Shown piece after piece: positions 23,531 through 34,916 of a stretch of DNA of 64,000 bases (positions are counted from its first letter, which is position 1; every line of letters begins with the position of its first letter). The position numbers were made by a program, and so were the translations under genes. The stretch is taken from assembly GCF_040869045.1 (NCBI RefSeq), contig NC_090319.1:172768645-172832644 (forward strand). The letters run 5' to 3'. The notes beneath the pieces are model-generated. The model was given only the letters and a program-made list of their open reading frames with translations. It made no database searches and was not told where the DNA came from. The stretch comes from Eurosta solidaginis (lineage: Eukaryota; Arthropoda; Insecta; Diptera; Tephritidae).

Positions 23531-25752
23531 TGCACTGACGTACATTGATTCCTTTGAGAAGACCCTTAGTCTTCTCATATTTTTTTTTATCAATTTGAAC
23601 GGGTATCACATTAACACAACGGTCTAGTACCTCAAATTCGTCAGTTTAAAACTTTTCAGTATCGTTCAGCGTAATAAATAGTTATAAACTGCGGCCTCAA
23701 AATAGGTCACCGCGACTAAGCCAGCGTCTACATATTTCTTTTGTGTCAAACAACCCTAGAAGTATTTGTCCTCAAATATTCATTAGCGCCAAGAACATAA
23801 TTTATAGAACCGGTTTATTGTACATGATCACGTATCATATCTACCGATCAAAAGTGATCTAAATAATAAGGCATCAAAACCATCAACTCTGGATTTGAGC
23901 ATACCTTTTCTTTTTGTTGTTACTCAACACTGACTGCATGACATAAACAGCTGAGAATGGTAGAATTGAACTGTAACGCGGAAAAAAAGTTCGTTTTGGC
24001 TCGGCCATTTTTAGCTCGGATCACAAAGGAAACGCACGGTAGAAAACAATAAAAATATATATAAGTCTTTTTTTTCGATATCAAGAACCGTGATAGTTAA
24101 ATCACAGGTTATAATCGCCATCAAACCCAATTATTAAACAATATCCACACGCTCACTGTAAGTAAGGCTACCTGAGCCAGCGAACTCCTATATTTTGCGA
24201 CTTCAAGCCAGTCCAAGGCAGAAAGTGCTGAACGGGAAAAGCACCCTCATTTTGGGACACGCGTTTCTACCCTGATACATGCGGCCCAGTTCCATATGCA
24301 TGTGTTCTCGAGTCTTGGTAAGAAGGGTTCACTGGTACAACCACTAGTGAAAGCATGCCACGTCTAACACACTTGGACGATGCCATGAAAATGGAGTAAC
24401 TACGACAATATAATATAACTCGCGGTAATATCGGAAAGTAGTCGGTGTGACTATGACAACCAAAAATAAAATGAGCTAAATCATGATCTTCACAATTACG
24501 AGCTGGTGATCTAAATACCACGGAGCATAGCAGTAAGTTACGTTATAACAGGAATACCACCTACGCGGCAACGCCAACCAACTACAACAACCATCAGTAG
24601 CCGTCAGCAACTATACAACTAGTAGATGGAAACCACGATCAGGTTTAGGTCGAGGTTGTTAGGAATGCGCATAAGCAAATAATTTTCAATTTAATACTAA
24701 TTATGACTACTCGCTCGACAGCGGGTTGTGTTTCTTTCCTTTTCATAATTAGCTTTGATGTAGAAATGAATTGCCAATTGTACAATTCGACGTAACAGTC
24801 CAAGAGACGTACATCATTTAAGTTTAGGGGAGTATATGATTGTACCTACTTATGAATATCTTTAATCAAGCAGCCTAGTAGAGCAACTATATCACTACGT
24901 TGGAACCCTGCAGCTGTTTGCGCAAACAACGAGGGAGCAACCAAATTGACGTAAGTTCCAATCAAATGTAATATTACATCTATATATACATATAAATAGA
25001 TACAATAGTATACTTTCCGGAAAACCAAAACCCTAGTTTTTGCTACTTGACGCACTTAATATTCTTTATCTTTCATTCAAAGTTTGAATAGACACCATTC
25101 AAAGTCTGAATGAATCTCGCCTTAACATAGGCAAACACGCGCCCATAAAGATCTATATATGAAAAGAAAAATAAAAATATATAGGAATCCTCAATGGACT
25201 GTTATTCGGGAATCAGTACCGATATAAGAACGTTTGTGGTAGTTGTTTACCTTACTTATAAGGAAAGCGCTCCTACCGCGATTATTAAATCGTAGAATTG
25301 CCTTTTGGGTATGTAAACCCCCCAACAAGGCAAAGTGTCAAACACTAAGCCTAGCAAAAGTTGTTGGTTTTTATTTTTCTTGTTAAATATGCGTGAAATT
25401 AACGAGATGGCTTGGTGCCACTACGCTTAAAAAAAAAAATGTAATTCCTAAGGTAGTCTGTAATTACTCTATTGATGCATAATTTTTATTCATAAGGCTA
25501 AATTCAATATTATTAACTACAAACAACCGAAAAGAGGATAAAAAGAACAACGTATGTATGTATAACCCCACGTAAAAATTTGTACATATCCCCTATGAAT
25601 GGAATTTTTTTATACTCAGTTGAGCAGAGCTCACAGAGTATATTAAGTTTGATTGGATAACGGTTGGTTGTACATATATAAAGGAATCGAGATAGATATA
25701 GACTTCCATATATCAAAATAATCAGGATCGAAAAAAAATTTGATTGAGCCAT

Positions 25753-25790
25753 GTCCGTCCGTCCGTCCGTCCGTCCGTCCGTCCGTCCGT
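25753..25790 (+). repeat. (GTCC)n microsatellite inside F1
   Basis: About nine uninterrupted GTCC units. DINE-1-type elements carry a GTCY microsatellite at this relative place. Copies F2 (54719-54735) and F3 (56706-56725, reversed) have fewer units. Confidence 0.85.
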
Positions 25791-26935
25791 TAACACGATA
25801 ACTTGAGTAAATTTTGAGGTATCTTGATGAAATTTGGTATGTAGGTTTCAGAGCACTCATCTCAGATCGCTATTTAAAATGAACGATATCGGACTATAAC
25901 CACGCCCACTTTTTCGATATCGAAAATTTCGAAAAACCGAAAAAGTGCGATAATTCATTACAAAAGACCGATAAAGCGACGAAACTTGGTAGATGAGTTG
26001 AACTTATGACGCAAAATATAAAATTAGTAAAATTTTGGACAATGGGCGTGGCGCCGCCCACTTTTTAAAGAAGGTTATTTAAAACTTTTGCAAGCTGTAA
26101 TTTGGCAGTCGTTGAAGATATCATGATGAAATTTGGCAGGAACGTTACTCTTATTACTGCATGTACGCTTAATAAAACTTAGCAAAATCGGAGAAGGACC
26201 ACGCCCACTTTTAAAAAAAAAATTTTTTTTAAGTAAAATTTTAACAAAAAATTTAATATCTTTACTGTATATAAGTAAATTATGTCAAGATTCAACTCCA
26301 GTAATGATATGGTGCAACAAAATACAAAAATAAAAGAAAATTTAAAAATGGGCGTGGCTCCGCCCTTTTTCATTAAATTTGTCTAGGATACTTTTAATGC
26401 CATAAATCGAACAAAAATTAACCAATCCTTTTGAAATTTGGTAGGGGCATAGATTTTATGGCGTTAACTGTTTTCTGTGAAAATGGGCGAAATCGGTTGA
26501 TGCCACGCCCAGTTTTTATACACAGTCGTCCGTCTGTCCTTCCGCATGGCCGTTAACACGATAACTTGAGCAAAAATCGATATATCTTTACTAAACTCAG
26601 TTCACGTATTTATCTGAACCCACTTTACCTTGGTATGAAAAATAAACGAAATCCGACTATGACCACGCCCACTTTTTCGATATCGAAAATTGCGAAAAAT
26701 GAAAAAAATGCCATAATTCTATACCAAATACGAAAAAAGGGATGAAACATGGTAAGGTAATTGGATTGTTTTATTGACGCGAAATATAACTTTAGAAAAA
26801 ACTTTATAAAATTGTTGTGACACCTACCGTATTAAGTAGAAGAAAATGAAAAAGTTCTGCAGGGCGAAATAAAACACCCTTAAAATCTTGCCAGGTATTA
26901 CATATATAAATAAATTAGCGGTATCCAACCGATAA

Positions 26936-28259
26936 TGTTCTGGGTCACCCTAGTCCACATTTTGGTCGATATCTGGAAAACGCCTTCACATATACAACTA
27001 CCACCACTCCCTTTTAAAACTCTCATTAATACCTTTAATTTGATACCCATATCGTACAAACTCATTCTAGAGTCACCCCTGGTCCACCTTTATGGCGATA
27101 TCTCGAAAAGGCGTCCACCTATAGAACTAAGCCCCACACCATTTTAAAATACTCATTAACACCTTTCTTTTGATACCCATATTGTCCAAACAAATTCTAG
27201 GGTCACCCCTGCTCCACCTTTATGGCGATATCTCGAAACGGCGTCCACATATGGAACTAAGGAATACTCCCTTTTAAAATACTCATTATCACCTTTCTTT
27301 TGATGCCCATATTGTACAAACAAATTCTAGGGTCACCCCTGGTCCACCTTTATGGCGATATCTCGAAAATGCGACCACCTATACAACAACCACCACTCCC
27401 TTTTAAAACCCTCATTAATACCTTTAATTTGATACCCATATCGTACAAACACATTCTAGAGTCACCCCTGGTCCACCTTTGTGGCGATATTCCGAAAAGG
27501 TGTCCACCTATAGAACTAAGCCCCACACCCTTTTAAAATACTCATTAACACCTTTCTTTTGATACCCATATTGTACAAACAAATTCTAGGGTCACCCCTG
27601 GTCCACCTTTATGGCGATATCTCGAAACGGCGTCCACCTATGGAACTAAGGATTACTCCCTTTTAAAATACTCATTAACACCTTTCTTTTGATACCCATA
27701 TTGTACAAACAAATTCTAGGGTCACCCCTGGTCCACCTTTATGGCGATATCTCGAAACGGCGTCCACCTATGGAACTAAGGATTACTCCCTTTTAAAATA
27801 CTCATTAATACCTTTAATTTGATATCCATATCGTACAAACGCATTCTAGAGTCACCCCTGGTCCACATTTATGGCGATATTTCGAAAAGGCGACCACCTA
27901 TAGAACTAAGGCCCACTCCCTTTTAAAATACTCATTAACACCATTCGTTTGATGCCCATATTGTACAAACAAATTCTAGAGTCACCCCTGGTCCATCTTT
28001 ACGGCGATATCTCGAAAAGGCGTCCATCTATAGAACTTAGGTCCACGCCATTTTAAAATACTCATTAATACCTTTCATTTGATACCCATATCGTACAAAC
28101 GCATTCTAGGGTCAACCCTGATCCACCTTTATGGCTATATCCCTAAATGGCGTCCACCTATAGAACTATGGCGCACTCCCTCATAAAATACTCTTTAATG
28201 CCTTTCATTTGATACACATGTCATACAAACACATTCCAGGGTTTCCCTCGGTTCATTTT
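26936..28259 (+). repeat. 130-bp tandem repeat array inside F1 (about 10 units)
   Basis: Units recur every 129-130 bp with the core GTCACCCCTGGTCCACC (for example starting at 27461, 27591 and 27721). Unit number differs sharply between element copies: about ten here, about ten in F3, and little more than one in F2. Confidence 0.9.
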
Positions 28260-29224
28260 CCTACATGGTTATTTTCCCTTATGTTGTCACCATAGCTCTC
28301 AACTGAGTATGTAATGTTCGGTTACACCCGAACTTAACCTTCCTTACTTGTTTTTGTTGTTTTTTTTAATCAATTGCACTTTATGTTGGTTTCAAAGAGA
28401 AGGGCCAGCGTATTTATGTATGCCTAACTCGGCCTTCGATGCAAGTTATGCATACAAACCTACGTGCCTATAAATAAACGTATGCTCTCGATTCCTAGTC
28501 TTTGTCTTTTTTTATTACGCTCTAAGCTCTCTACTTAGCCAGCGCGCTCAATCTCTCTATTATATATACGCACTGAAGAGTTTTATTGTAAATGACGGTC
28601 AATGACCTCGAAAATGAAAAAGTAGGTCAGTAGGTTAGTATCATCTGTTAGCATACCCCCAAAAGAATTTCGTTAACATACGCAATTACATTGTATTAGC
28701 ATTTAAGATATTTTCTTTTGCCAATTCATTACCACTAATGTTAGTTTATTACTGGATTTTTAGTCTTTAATTAGTATAATAAGGATATATTTTTTTATAC
28801 ATATATATATATGTAGATATGAGCTGAATTTTTATAAATATAAATTGTTAATATGGAGTAAATCGAAGATTAAAGTGGTCTGATTCTTGCAGGTTGGTGT
28901 GTGGAAAAGGGGCTTTAGTACCATCTAATAAGCCAAGGTAGGGTGGGTATAGAGCAGTCGCATCAATATACATTAGCGCTGCATGGTTGGGATGTTTCAC
29001 GTGCGAGTATGGGTGGTTGCATGTAGTTATTTGGTGGTAGTTACCCTTTGTGTGCAAATTAATATATTTTGTTATAACTTTAGGTTGATGGATGTTGGCT
29101 TGGTTAGCAGGCGCGTACCTGAACCCTCCCAAGGCTGAAGCTCCGGCAATCGCCAGTGCACACACCGTGGCTGCTGACAGGCTTTGCAAGCCCATCCTGA
29201 GAACTCAGCCAGAGTCTCATAACA

Positions 29225-29450
29225 TAACTTTTGAGTGGGTGGGTGAAAATGAAGAAAAGGTATGCCAATAATTCCGTTTCTTTTTTACCGTTTTTACCGC
29301 TGAAACGAAAAATTGACCGTTCGACTTTTTTAAAAAATAACGCCTGGTAGTGCTAACTTGATGCCTACATTACACTACCACCCTAGTAACTTTTGAGTGG
29401 GTGGGTGAAAATGAAAAAAAAGTATGCCAATAGTTCCCTTTTTTTACCTT
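29225..29450 (+). repeat. 162-bp satellite, fragment S1
   Basis: About 1.4 monomers between the end of provirus B and hAT-like copy D1. Same orientation as S2 and S3. Confidence 0.85.
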
Positions 29451-30404
29451 TTAAGACTGTTTAGGCCATTTATTGTTCATGTCGAAAATTGTTCGGATAT
29501 GGTCGAAAGTGGTATCAACGGATGCACATCACTGCCAGTTATAAGAAACAAATTGCGAAATTTAACTCTTTATAACTATTCAAAAGTTATTTAAAATAAC
29601 AGGCGCTTTCGATGTCAGCTTAACACGGACTTTCCATCACCCAATTCACCAAGTTATTAAAACAAAATACTAAAAGAAAAGTTATATAATAAATTTATAT
29701 GCTCACTTTGCATTTTTGAAAAAATTAGTAATGAACAATTAATTCAAATAAAATGACCCAAGGCGAACATGTTTTTAAACTGTCCTCAAGAATAAGCGAA
29801 ATCAGTGATGCAAAATCCTTTAGTAGGTTCTAGAGGCACAAACACTCCTTTGAAATTATTTTTACCTCATACTTAAGTTGAGGATATATGTACTTATGGG
29901 AAGGGTTTGAAAAATCACTTGGGATTACATTCAAACATCTGTTGTTTATTTGCGAAACTATACAATAGCGTCTGAAATGTTAATTTTGATTTTCACACTT
30001 CATCCTTCAACACCCAAGTCTCCCGGTTTGACATTTCCTAAAGTTGGCGGCCCTATCCAAAACTAGTCCCTTGGAGTGAATCACATTGATTGTAGCCTAT
30101 CAACCAAGTTTAAATATCACCTGCACGTTACGGCTCCTTTTACAATTGTGAATACGTAGGCACATATACTATTTACCTGGTGAGGCTTTGTCCTTCGCAA
30201 GAACACTCAAAGTGGTGAAGCAAAATCCCAAGACAGTGGAACTAATGACCGTGTGTGATATTACCCTAACGTAGCGGACAGTCGAACTTGTCTGAAAACT
30301 GAAGTTACGCGGTCATCCATAATGAGCTCCTATATCGTAAGGCCGGAAAACAGTAGTTAACAACTTTCAACTTAAAATCCGTCGACTTTCATTCTAAATT
30401 TGAT

Positions 30405-30795
30405 TTAACGAAGACTATTGAAATCAATGTTGTGAACACAAACGTCTGCAATCTTTGGTCTACATTTTAAAAATTTTATCCAGGGTCCTTGTAAAATTTT
30501 AATTATGTAGATGCGCCGAGGATTATACGGATTTTCACCCATGACGCAATGACATCCACTTAGACTGCTTATGCTTTCGAGGGCGGCATCTTTGGCCGAA
30601 TAGTCACTACCTAACGTTTCAAAGTGTAGTTCGGCAGCATAGCGCGACAAAAGCATCCGTTGGAAAGTCTTTGGAGCTACACCTAGAGCTTCTAGGAAAG
30701 TGACGTCGACGAAGGTATGAGTTCGAAGTCGCAGTCCTATAGCTTCTGTACTGGCATATGGTGTGAGGCTCAGGAGGCGTGGTAGCGACTGGTGG
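30405..30795 (-). other. Coding-like segment in D1, unrecognised
   Basis: An open frame continues upstream of the Met at 30656 to near 30795 and contains TFLEALGVAPKTFQRMLL and HFETLGSDYSAKDAALES, compositionally like a real protein. The same frame is open in D2 (33909-34300). I do not recognise the family. It may be a captured gene exon or part of a decayed transposase. Confidence 0.3.
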
Positions 30796-31068
30796 TAGGG
30801 ATTTCTACTGTTCGCACACTGGAAATTTTAGCTCTTAAAAACAGCCGAAAAAACTAGAGGCGCCCTGTGCCACGATAGTCATGAGTAGTAATAGACCATT
30901 CATAGCAACCCTAAGTCGCCTTTATGCGTGACCGCCAAGGAGCGATAAATGATTTAAAGAAATTGTGTTCGCGACGATTATTAGGAGTTAACCCTAGGTG
31001 AAACTACGCTTTGCACGAGATATACAGGCAAAAGTGTGACTATTTTATGTATCTCTATTTCTTTTCAG

Positions 31069-31196
31069 CAGACGTAGCAGTACCAATTCCAAAGACCGGG
31101 GTTAGGTTCGAAGCCTCTCTGGAGCATGCGAACGAGGGACAATCCCTTCGCAAGGAGCTACTTCTGAAAATTTTTGAACGGTCTGCGAGATTTTGA
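31069..31196 (+). other. Exon-like segment in D1 with 3' splice acceptor
   Basis: A pyrimidine-rich ctatttcttttcag precedes an open frame reading ADVAVPIPKTGVRFEASLEH and ending in TGA at 31194-31196. D2 has the same at 34572-34699 with two amino-acid changes. It looks like a last exon; the product is unknown. Confidence 0.3.
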
Positions 31197-31382
31197 TACA
31201 AAAACCCCGGATCTTTCCGAAATGGCCAACACGTTGATTTCCTTAAATACATATAAACAAAACCTTTCCTAAATATTATTTTTTTAAATAGAAAAATCAA
31301 GCTTTTAAAGTAAGAACACCGGCGTACGCCGGCGCGCCGCCTACGCCGCCGCCGCCGATAAAGTGATCGGCGTAAACTTCTA

Positions 31383-32848
31383 CACCCTAGTAACTTTTGA
31401 GTGGGTGGGTGAAAATGAAGAAAAAGTATCCCAAAAATTCCCGTTTTTTTACCGTTTTTCACCGTGGAAACGAAAAATTGACCGTTCGACTTTTTTAAAA
31501 AATTATCCCTGGTAGTGCTAACTTGATGCCTACATAGCACTACCACCCTAGTAACTTTTGAGTGGGTGGCTGAAAATGAAAAAAAAAGTATGCCAATAGT
31601 TCCCGTTTTTTTTACCTTTTTTCACCGTGGAAACGAAAAATTGACCGTTCGACTTTTTTAAAAAATAACCCCTGATAGTGCTAACTTGATGCCTACATAG
31701 CACTACCACCCTAGTAACTTTTGAGTGGGTGGGTGAAAATGAAAAAAAAGTATGCCAATAATTCCCGTTTTTTTACCGTTTTTCACCGTGGAAACGAAAA
31801 ATTGACCGTTCGACTTTTTTAAATAATAACCCCTGGTAGTGCTAACTTGATGCCTACATAGCACTTCCACCCTAGTAACTTTTGAGTGGGTGGGTGAAAA
31901 TGAAAAAAAAAAGTATGCCAATAATTCCCGTTTTTTTTACCGTTTTTCACCGTTGAAACGAAAAATTGTCCGTTCGACTTTTTTAAAAAATAACCCCTGG
32001 TAGTGCTAACTTCATGCCTACATAGCACTACCACCCTAGTAACTTTTGAGTGGGTGGGTGAAAATGAAAAAAAAGTATGCCAATAATTCCCGTTTTTTTT
32101 ACCATTTTTCACCGTGGAAACGAAAAATTGACCGTTCGACTTTTTTAAAAAGTGACCCCTGGTAGTGCTAACTTGATGCCTACATAGCACTTTCACCCTA
32201 GTAACTTTTGAGTGGGTGGCTGAAAATGAAAAAAAGTATGCCAATGATTCCGGTTTTTTTTACCGTTTTTCACCGTGGAAACGAAAAATTGACCGTTCGA
32301 CTTTTTTAAAAAATAACCCCTGGTAGTGCTAACTTCATGCCCACATAGCACTACCACCCTAGTAACTTTTGAGTGGGTGGGTGAAAATGAAAAAAAAGTA
32401 TGCCAATAATTCCCGTTTTTTTACCGTTTTTCACCGTGGAAACGAAAAATTGACCGTTCGACTTTTTTAAATAATAACCCCTGGTAGTGCTAACTTGATG
32501 CCTACATAGCACTTCCACCCTAGTAACTTTTGAGTGGGTGGGTGAAAATGAAAAAAAAAAGTATGCCAATAATTCCCGTTTTTTTTACCGTTTTTCACCG
32601 TTGAAACGAAAAATTGTCCGTTCGACTTTTTTAAAAAATAACCCCTGGTAGTGCTAACTTCATGCCTACATAGCACTACCACCCTAGTAACTTTTGAGTG
32701 GGTGGGTGAAAATGAAAAAAAAGTATGCCAATAATTCCTGTTTTTTTACCGTTTTTCACCGTGGAAACGAAAAATTGACCGTTCGACTTTTTTAAAAAAT
32801 TACCCCTGGTAGTGCTAACTTCATGCCCACATAGCACTACCACCCTAA
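31383..32848 (+). repeat. 162-bp satellite array S2 (about 9 monomers, partly a 648-bp higher-order unit)
   Basis: The anchor GTAACTTTTGAGTGGGTGG recurs at 31389, 31551, 31714, 31875 and so on. Private variants recur exactly 648 bp (four monomers) apart, for example TTGAAACG at 31953 and 32601. Each monomer has the hairpin GGTAGTGCTA-14 nt-TAGCACTACC. Because 162 is divisible by 3, frames stay open across monomers; I do not regard these as genes. Confidence 0.93.
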
Positions 32849-33908
32849 TAGAGATATACGCCGCCGATTTTGGTCGTTTTTCGCACGCCGCCGCCGAATG
32901 TCAAAAATATCGGCGTGGCGGCGTGGCGTCCGGCGCGTTACTATATTTTCTACTCGTTTAAGACTGTTTAGGCCATTTATTGTTCATGTCGAAAATTGTT
33001 CGGATATGGTCGAAAGTGGTATCAACGGATGCACATCACTGCCAGTTATAAGAAACTAATTGCGAAATTTAACTCTTTATAACTATTCAAAAGTTATTTA
33101 AAATAACAGGCGCTTTCGATGTCAGCTTAACACGGACTTTCCATCACCCAATTCACCAAGTTATTAAAACAAAATACTAAAAGAAAAGTTATATAATAAA
33201 TTTATATGCTCACTTTGCATTTTTGAAAAAATTAGTAATGAACAATTAATTCAAATAAAATGACCCAAGGCGAACATGTTTTTAAACTGTCCTCAAGAAT
33301 AAGCGAAATCAGTGATGCAAAATCCTTTAGTAGGTTCTAGAGGCACAAACACTCCTTTGAAATTATTTTTACCTCACACTTAAGTTGAGGATATATGTAC
33401 TTATGAGAAGGGTTTGAAAAATCACTTGGGATTACATTCAAACATCTGTTGTTTATTTGCGAAACTATACAATAGCGTCTGAAATGTTAATTTTGATTTT
33501 CACACTTCATACTTCAACACCCAAGTCTCCCGGTTTGACATTTCCTAAAGTTGGCGGCCCTATCCAAAACAAGTCCCTTGGAATGAATCACATTGATTAT
33601 AGCCTATCAACCAAGTTTAAATATCACCTGCACGTTACGGCTCCTTTTACAATTGTGAATACGTAGGCACATATACTATTTACCTGGTGAGGCTTTGTCC
33701 TTCGCAAGAACACTCAAAGTGGTGAAGCAAAATCCCAAGACAGTGGAACTAATGACCGTGTGTGATATTACCCTAACGTAGCGGATAGTCGAACTTGTCT
33801 GAAAACTGAAGTTACGCGGTCATCCATAATGAGCTCCTATATCGTAAGGCCGGAAAACAGTAGTTAACTTTCAACTTAAAATCCGTCGACTTTCATTCTA
33901 AATTTGAT

Positions 33909-34300
33909 TTAACGAAGACTATTGAAATCAATGTTGTGAACACAAACGTCTGCAATCTTTGGTCTACATTTTAAAAATTTTATCCAGGGTCCTTGTAAAA
34001 TTTTAATTATGTAGATGCGCCGAGGATTATACGGATTTTCACCCATGACGCAATGACATCCACTTAGACTGCTTATGCTTTCGAGGGCGGCATCTTTGGC
34101 CGAATAGTCACTCCCTAACGTTTCAAAGTGTAGTTCGGCAGCATAGCGCGACAAAAGCATCCGTTGGAAAGTCTTTGGAGCTACACCTAGAGCTTCTAGG
34201 AAAGTGACGTCGACGAAGGTATGAGTTCGAAGTCGCAGTCCTAGAGCTTCTGTACTGGCATATGGTGTGAGGCTCAGGAGGCGTGGTAGCGACTGGTGGT
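33909..34300 (-). other. Coding-like segment in D2, unrecognised
   Basis: Same open frame as in D1 (30405-30795), extending upstream of the Met at 34160. The two copies differ little. See D1 for the visible motifs. Function unknown. Confidence 0.3.
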
Positions 34301-34571
34301 AGGATTCCTACTGTTCGCACACTGGAAATTTTAGCTCTTAAAAATAGCCGAAAAAACTAGAGGCGCCCTGTGCCACGATAGTCATGAGTATTAATAGACC
34401 ATTCATAGCAACCCTAAGTCGCCTTTATGCGTGACCGCCAAGGAGCGACAAATAATTTAAAGAAATTGTGTTCGCGACGATTATTAGGAGTTAACCTTAG
34501 GTGAAACTACGCTTTGCACGAGATATACAGGCAAAAGTGTGACTATTTTATGTATCTCTATTTCTTTTCAG

Positions 34572-34699
34572 CAGACGCAGCAGTACCAATTCCAAAGACC
34601 GGGATTAGGTTCGAAGCCTCTCTGGAGCATGCGAACGAGGGACAATCCCTTCGCAAGGAGCTACTGCTGAAAATTTTTGAACGGTCTGCGAGATTTTGA
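34572..34699 (+). other. Exon-like segment in D2 with 3' splice acceptor
   Basis: Counterpart of 31069-31196, again after a pyrimidine-rich tract ending cag and closed by TGA. Val to Ala and Val to Ile are the only protein differences seen. Confidence 0.3.
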
Positions 34700-34916
34700 T
34701 ACAAAAACCCCGGATCTTTCCGAAATGGCCAACACGTTGATTTCCTTAAATACATATAAACAAAACCTTTCCTAAATATTATTTTTTTAAATAGAAAAAT
34801 CAAGCTTTTAAAGTAAGAACACCGGCGTACACCGGCGCGCTGCCTACGCCGCCGCCGCCGGTATATAATAGAGCCTACGCCGCCGCCGCCGATAAAGTGA
34901 TCGGCGTAAACCTCTA

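Larger units (their letters stand above)
25611..28350 (+). mobile_element. DINE-1/Helentron-like non-autonomous element F1
   Basis: The other LTR copy supplies the empty site: a T-run (ggaattttttttgttg at 4560-4576) is interrupted here by 2.74 kb. The element starts TATACTCAGTTGAGC, has an ATGTCCGTCCG microsatellite block, a body repeated in part (a second GTCC-type block near 26530), a 130-bp tandem array, and ends with a short hairpin GTTCGGTTACACCCGAAC about 17 bases before CTTACTTG. Start motif, GTCY microsatellite, internal tandem repeats, 3' hairpin and insertion between Ts all match DINE-1/Helentron-associated elements. No coding capacity. Confidence 0.75.
23531..29224 (+). repeat. 3' LTR of copy B, interrupted by a DINE-1-like element
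   Basis: Aligns end to end with 2593-5438 apart from the 2.74-kb insertion 25611-28350, a segment of about 120 bp near 24518-24640 absent from the other LTR, and small indels near 24000 and 25335. It ends TCATAACA at 29224; the next bases (taacttttgag) are satellite, so the proviral tandem was inserted in the 162-bp satellite. Confidence 0.85.
29451..31382 (+). mobile_element. hAT-like element D1, left end missing
   Basis: Near-identical to 32958-34916 (D2), but the left 109 bp with its terminal repeat is absent; the satellite joins directly at ttaagactg. The right end CGGCGTAAACTTCTA abuts satellite caccctag, the same satellite position as in D2. It contains a coding-like stretch on the minus strand (30405 to about 30795) and an exon-like stretch on the plus strand (31069-31196). 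I do not recognise a transposase. Confidence 0.6.
32849..34916 (+). mobile_element. hAT-like element D2, complete
   Basis: Ends TAGAGATATACGCCG on the left and, on the right, CGGCGTAAACCTCTA (its complement opens TAGAGGTTTACGCCG). Flanked by caccctaa (32841-32848) and caccctag (34917-34924), an 8-bp target duplication with one mismatch. Both ends carry CGCCG-rich subterminal sequence. An 8-bp duplication and TAGAG termini fit the hAT superfamily; about 2.07 kb with no recognisable transposase suggests a non-autonomous copy. Confidence 0.65.

Noticed and set aside
25513..25860. A 115-codon ORF with RTDGRTDGRTD
   Set aside because: Product of the GTCC microsatellite and the element border, not a gene.
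26935..27536. Short ORFs within the DINE tandem array
   Set aside because: Repeat translation only; the same peptide recurs every unit and is broken in other copies.
26936..28259. CRISPR-like regular repeats
   Set aside because: Units are contiguous with no unique spacers, and the DNA is eukaryotic.
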